A stretch of 64,000 nucleotides of DNA from Geosporobacter ferrireducens (GTDB taxonomy: Bacteria > Bacillota > Clostridia > Peptostreptococcales > Thermotaleaceae), in contig NZ_CP017269.1 in the NCBI RefSeq assembly GCF_001750685.1, positions 1,240,001 through 1,304,000 on the forward strand, given 5' to 3'. The notes beneath the pieces are model-generated. The model ran no database searches. It saw only the letters and a program-made list of their open reading frames with translations, and was not told the origin of the DNA. How positions within the stretch are numbered: position 1 is the first letter of the stretch; each line of letters opens with the position of its first letter. Positions 62,527 to 64,000 of the stretch are shown one piece after another. Both the position numbers and the translations under genes were made by a program.

Positions 62527-64000
62527 TCACATCATCTTTTGCCTTTGTACAATCAACTTCTTGAATACCTCTAAATCTGCAGTAGGCTCCTGGCAAGCAA
62601 AGTTTTCACAAATATAGGCAGTAGCTTTGTTCTCAATCATACCTTGCTTTACTGCAAAAGGTACCAATCTATACAGTTCTTCGCTGTCATCATTCAACAC
62701 TACAGTAGTAAAGGGTAGGAAATGTCGGTGAATTTCTGCCAGCATGGCCTTTGTATCTTCGCTATCTCTCCCTCCAACTATCACAATCTCTTTGGGAGCC
62801 ATATTGGCAAATAAGAAAGCCATCATAAAATGTGTAAAGGCGTTTGGATTCTCCTTTACATTTCCTCCAAAGGTATGGAACTGCTGCATTGCCTTTTCTT
62901 CCAACACCTTATTTCCTGTCATTCGCGCAAGTCTAAGCAAATTCAAAGCTGCAACAGAGTTGCCGGAAGGGGTTGGTCCATCGTAGACTTCCTTTGGCCT
63001 GGCAATCAGTCTCTCACTATCCTTCCCATAGAGATAGAATCCGCCCGCTTCTTCATCCCAGAAATAATAGACCATATCCTGGGCTAATCCAAGGGCCTTT
63101 TCCAAATAGACAGTTTCAAAGGTTGTTTCATACAGTTCAATCAATCCCCACATGAGAAATGCATAATCATCAATATATGCCAGATGGGCTGCATCTCCAT
63201 CACGGTATCTGGCCAGCAATCTGCCATCTTCTTTTACAAGCTTGTTCATGATAAAGCCTGCAGCCTTCTTTGCAGCATGGATATAAGCAATATTATCCAG
63301 AACCCTTCCAGCCAATGCGGTGGCTGCAATCATTAAGCCATTCCATGAAGTTAAAATTTTGTCATCTTTAAAAGGGTGTATTCTTTTTTCCCTATAGTGA
63401 TATAACTTTTCTCTCCCCACATTTAATTGTTCCCTTAGTTTTTGATCCTTTTCCAGATGCTCCAGGGCAACATGGATCAGATTCGGTACGCTCTTTCCCT
63501 CAAAATTTCCGCCATGCCTAATGTCATAGTATTTACAGAAACGCGGGCCCTCTTCCTCTCCCAAGACTTCTTTTACTTCTTCCACATCAAAGACATAGAA
63601 CTTTCCTTCTTCTCCTTCGGAGTCAGCATCTTCAGCAGAATAAAATCCGCCTTCAACAGGAGTCATATCCCTCAAAATATACGTCAATATCTTTTCCGCG
63701 ACCTCTGCATACCGATAGTTTCCTGTAACTTGGAAAGCCTCTAGATAAGCAATAATAAGCAGTGCATTATCGTAAAGCATTTTCTCAAAGTGGGGCACCA
63801 GCCATTCCCGGTCTACAGAATAGCGGGCAAACCCAAAACCAATATGATCAAAAATACCCCCTTTATACATACTGTCTAATGTCTTTTCAACCATAACCAA
63901 TCCATCTTCATTGCCAGTAGCCGTATAGTATCTCAACAAGTAGGACAGATTATGAGGAGTAGGGAATTTGGGCGCTTTTCCAAAGCCTCCATAGGCATGG
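62527..64000 (-). CDS. YyaL-like thioredoxin-domain (DUF255/N-acylglucosamine 2-epimerase-fold) protein, partial
   Basis: The frame is open to the right edge, so the 5' end and the N-terminal thioredoxin-like domain are missing. The visible 491 residues begin HAYGGFGKAPKFPTPHNLSY and form an (alpha/alpha)6-barrel-like domain with GGIFDHIGFGFARYSVDREW, VPHFEKMLYDNALL, EDADSEGEEGKFYVF, LTSWNGLMIAA and DGPTPSGNSVAALNLL. These are hallmarks of the YyaL/SPATA20 family, whose function is unresolved. An internal ATG at 63939 is not the true start. Confidence 0.92.
   Translation of the reverse strand, partial: HAYGGFGKAPKFPTPHNLSYLLRYYTATGNEDGLVMVEKTLDSMYKGGIFDHIGFGFARYSVDREWLVPHFEKMLYDNALLIIAYLEAFQVTGNYRYAEVAEKILTYILRDMTPVEGGFYSAEDADSEGEEGKFYVFDVEEVKEVLGEEEGPRFCKYYDIRHGGNFEGKSVPNLIHVALEHLEKDQKLREQLNVGREKLYHYREKRIHPFKDDKILTSWNGLMIAATALAGRVLDNIAYIHAAKKAAGFIMNKLVKEDGRLLARYRDGDAAHLAYIDDYAFLMWGLIELYETTFETVYLEKALGLAQDMVYYFWDEEAGGFYLYGKDSERLIARPKEVYDGPTPSGNSVAALNLLRLARMTGNKVLEEKAMQQFHTFGGNVKENPNAFTHFMMAFLFANMAPKEIVIVGGRDSEDTKAMLAEIHRHFLPFTTVVLNDDSEELYRLVPFAVKQGMIENKATAYICENFACQEPTADLEVFKKLIVQRQKMM

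Noticed and set aside
1..64000. CRISPR arrays, rRNA, tRNA and prophage genes
   Set aside because: No regularly spaced direct repeats, tRNA-like cloverleaf genes or phage genes were seen. The spaced repeats are few and lack array geometry.

Overview
The window reads as chromosome from an anaerobic, acetogenic, low-GC Firmicute of the class Clostridia. The grounds are an almost complete Wood-Ljungdahl (reductive acetyl-CoA) operon, clostridial Shine-Dalgarno sites, a tRNA-Trp T-box leader, sigma54 regulation and recoded UGA codons. A relative of alkaliphilic or Natronincola-type acetogens is my inference; no 16S rRNA or tRNA gene is present to confirm it.

Region 1 (1-15.2 kb, minus strand) is the acetyl-CoA operon, transcribed acsA, cooC, fhs, fchA, folD, metV, metF, lpdA, cooC2, acsD, acsC, acsE, acsB. 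acsB runs off the left edge. Together the genes take formate to methyl-THF, pass the methyl group through the corrinoid Fe-S protein, and join it to CO. A strong promoter lies about 260 bp upstream of acsA. A second promoter with two palindromes and a terminator-like hairpin lies 0.85 kb upstream.

Region 2 (15-21.2 kb) holds a small Cys-containing hypothetical gene, a DUF166/amidohydrolase pair, a YbjQ-family gene, a secreted beta-propeller protein, a NUDIX hydrolase and several dispersed palindromic repeats.

Region 3 (21.2-31.8 kb, minus strand) is an arsenic/redox island: arsC, truncated arsR and phosphoesterase remnants, two COG0701 permeases, a Cys-rich MarR regulator with twin operators, arsR, arsD and two separate arsA halves. 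Two genes here need UGA read as selenocysteine. One is an ArsD-like CGU protein directly after arsA. The other is a small protein with tandem UGA-UGA and a textbook bSECIS hairpin. A small thioredoxin, a 4Fe-4S protein and a cysteine desulfurase follow. No ArsB or ACR3 pump is visible.

Region 4 (32-37.6 kb) has an aromatic-acid exporter-like protein, a double-cubane cluster protein with its ASKHA activator, a miniature inverted-repeat element, and a GntR(YtrA)/ABC transporter operon.

Region 5 (37.8-49.4 kb, plus strand) is an unusual unit: a 1635-residue HD / helical-repeat / NMNAT-like / PRTase-like fusion, an LDH/MDH-like dehydrogenase, a Cys-rich flavodoxin-fold protein and a sigma54 activator. 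A sigma54 promoter follows, then alanine dehydrogenase and an NhaC-type antiporter.

Region 6 (49.4-64 kb) has threonine aldolase, trpEGDCFBA behind a T-box with one specifier stem but two antiterminator/terminator modules, an ABC-F gene behind a possible peptide-coupled attenuator, a type I toxin-antitoxin locus, a PucR-type regulator with a sugar-type ABC ATPase, and a YyaL-like protein cut by the right edge.
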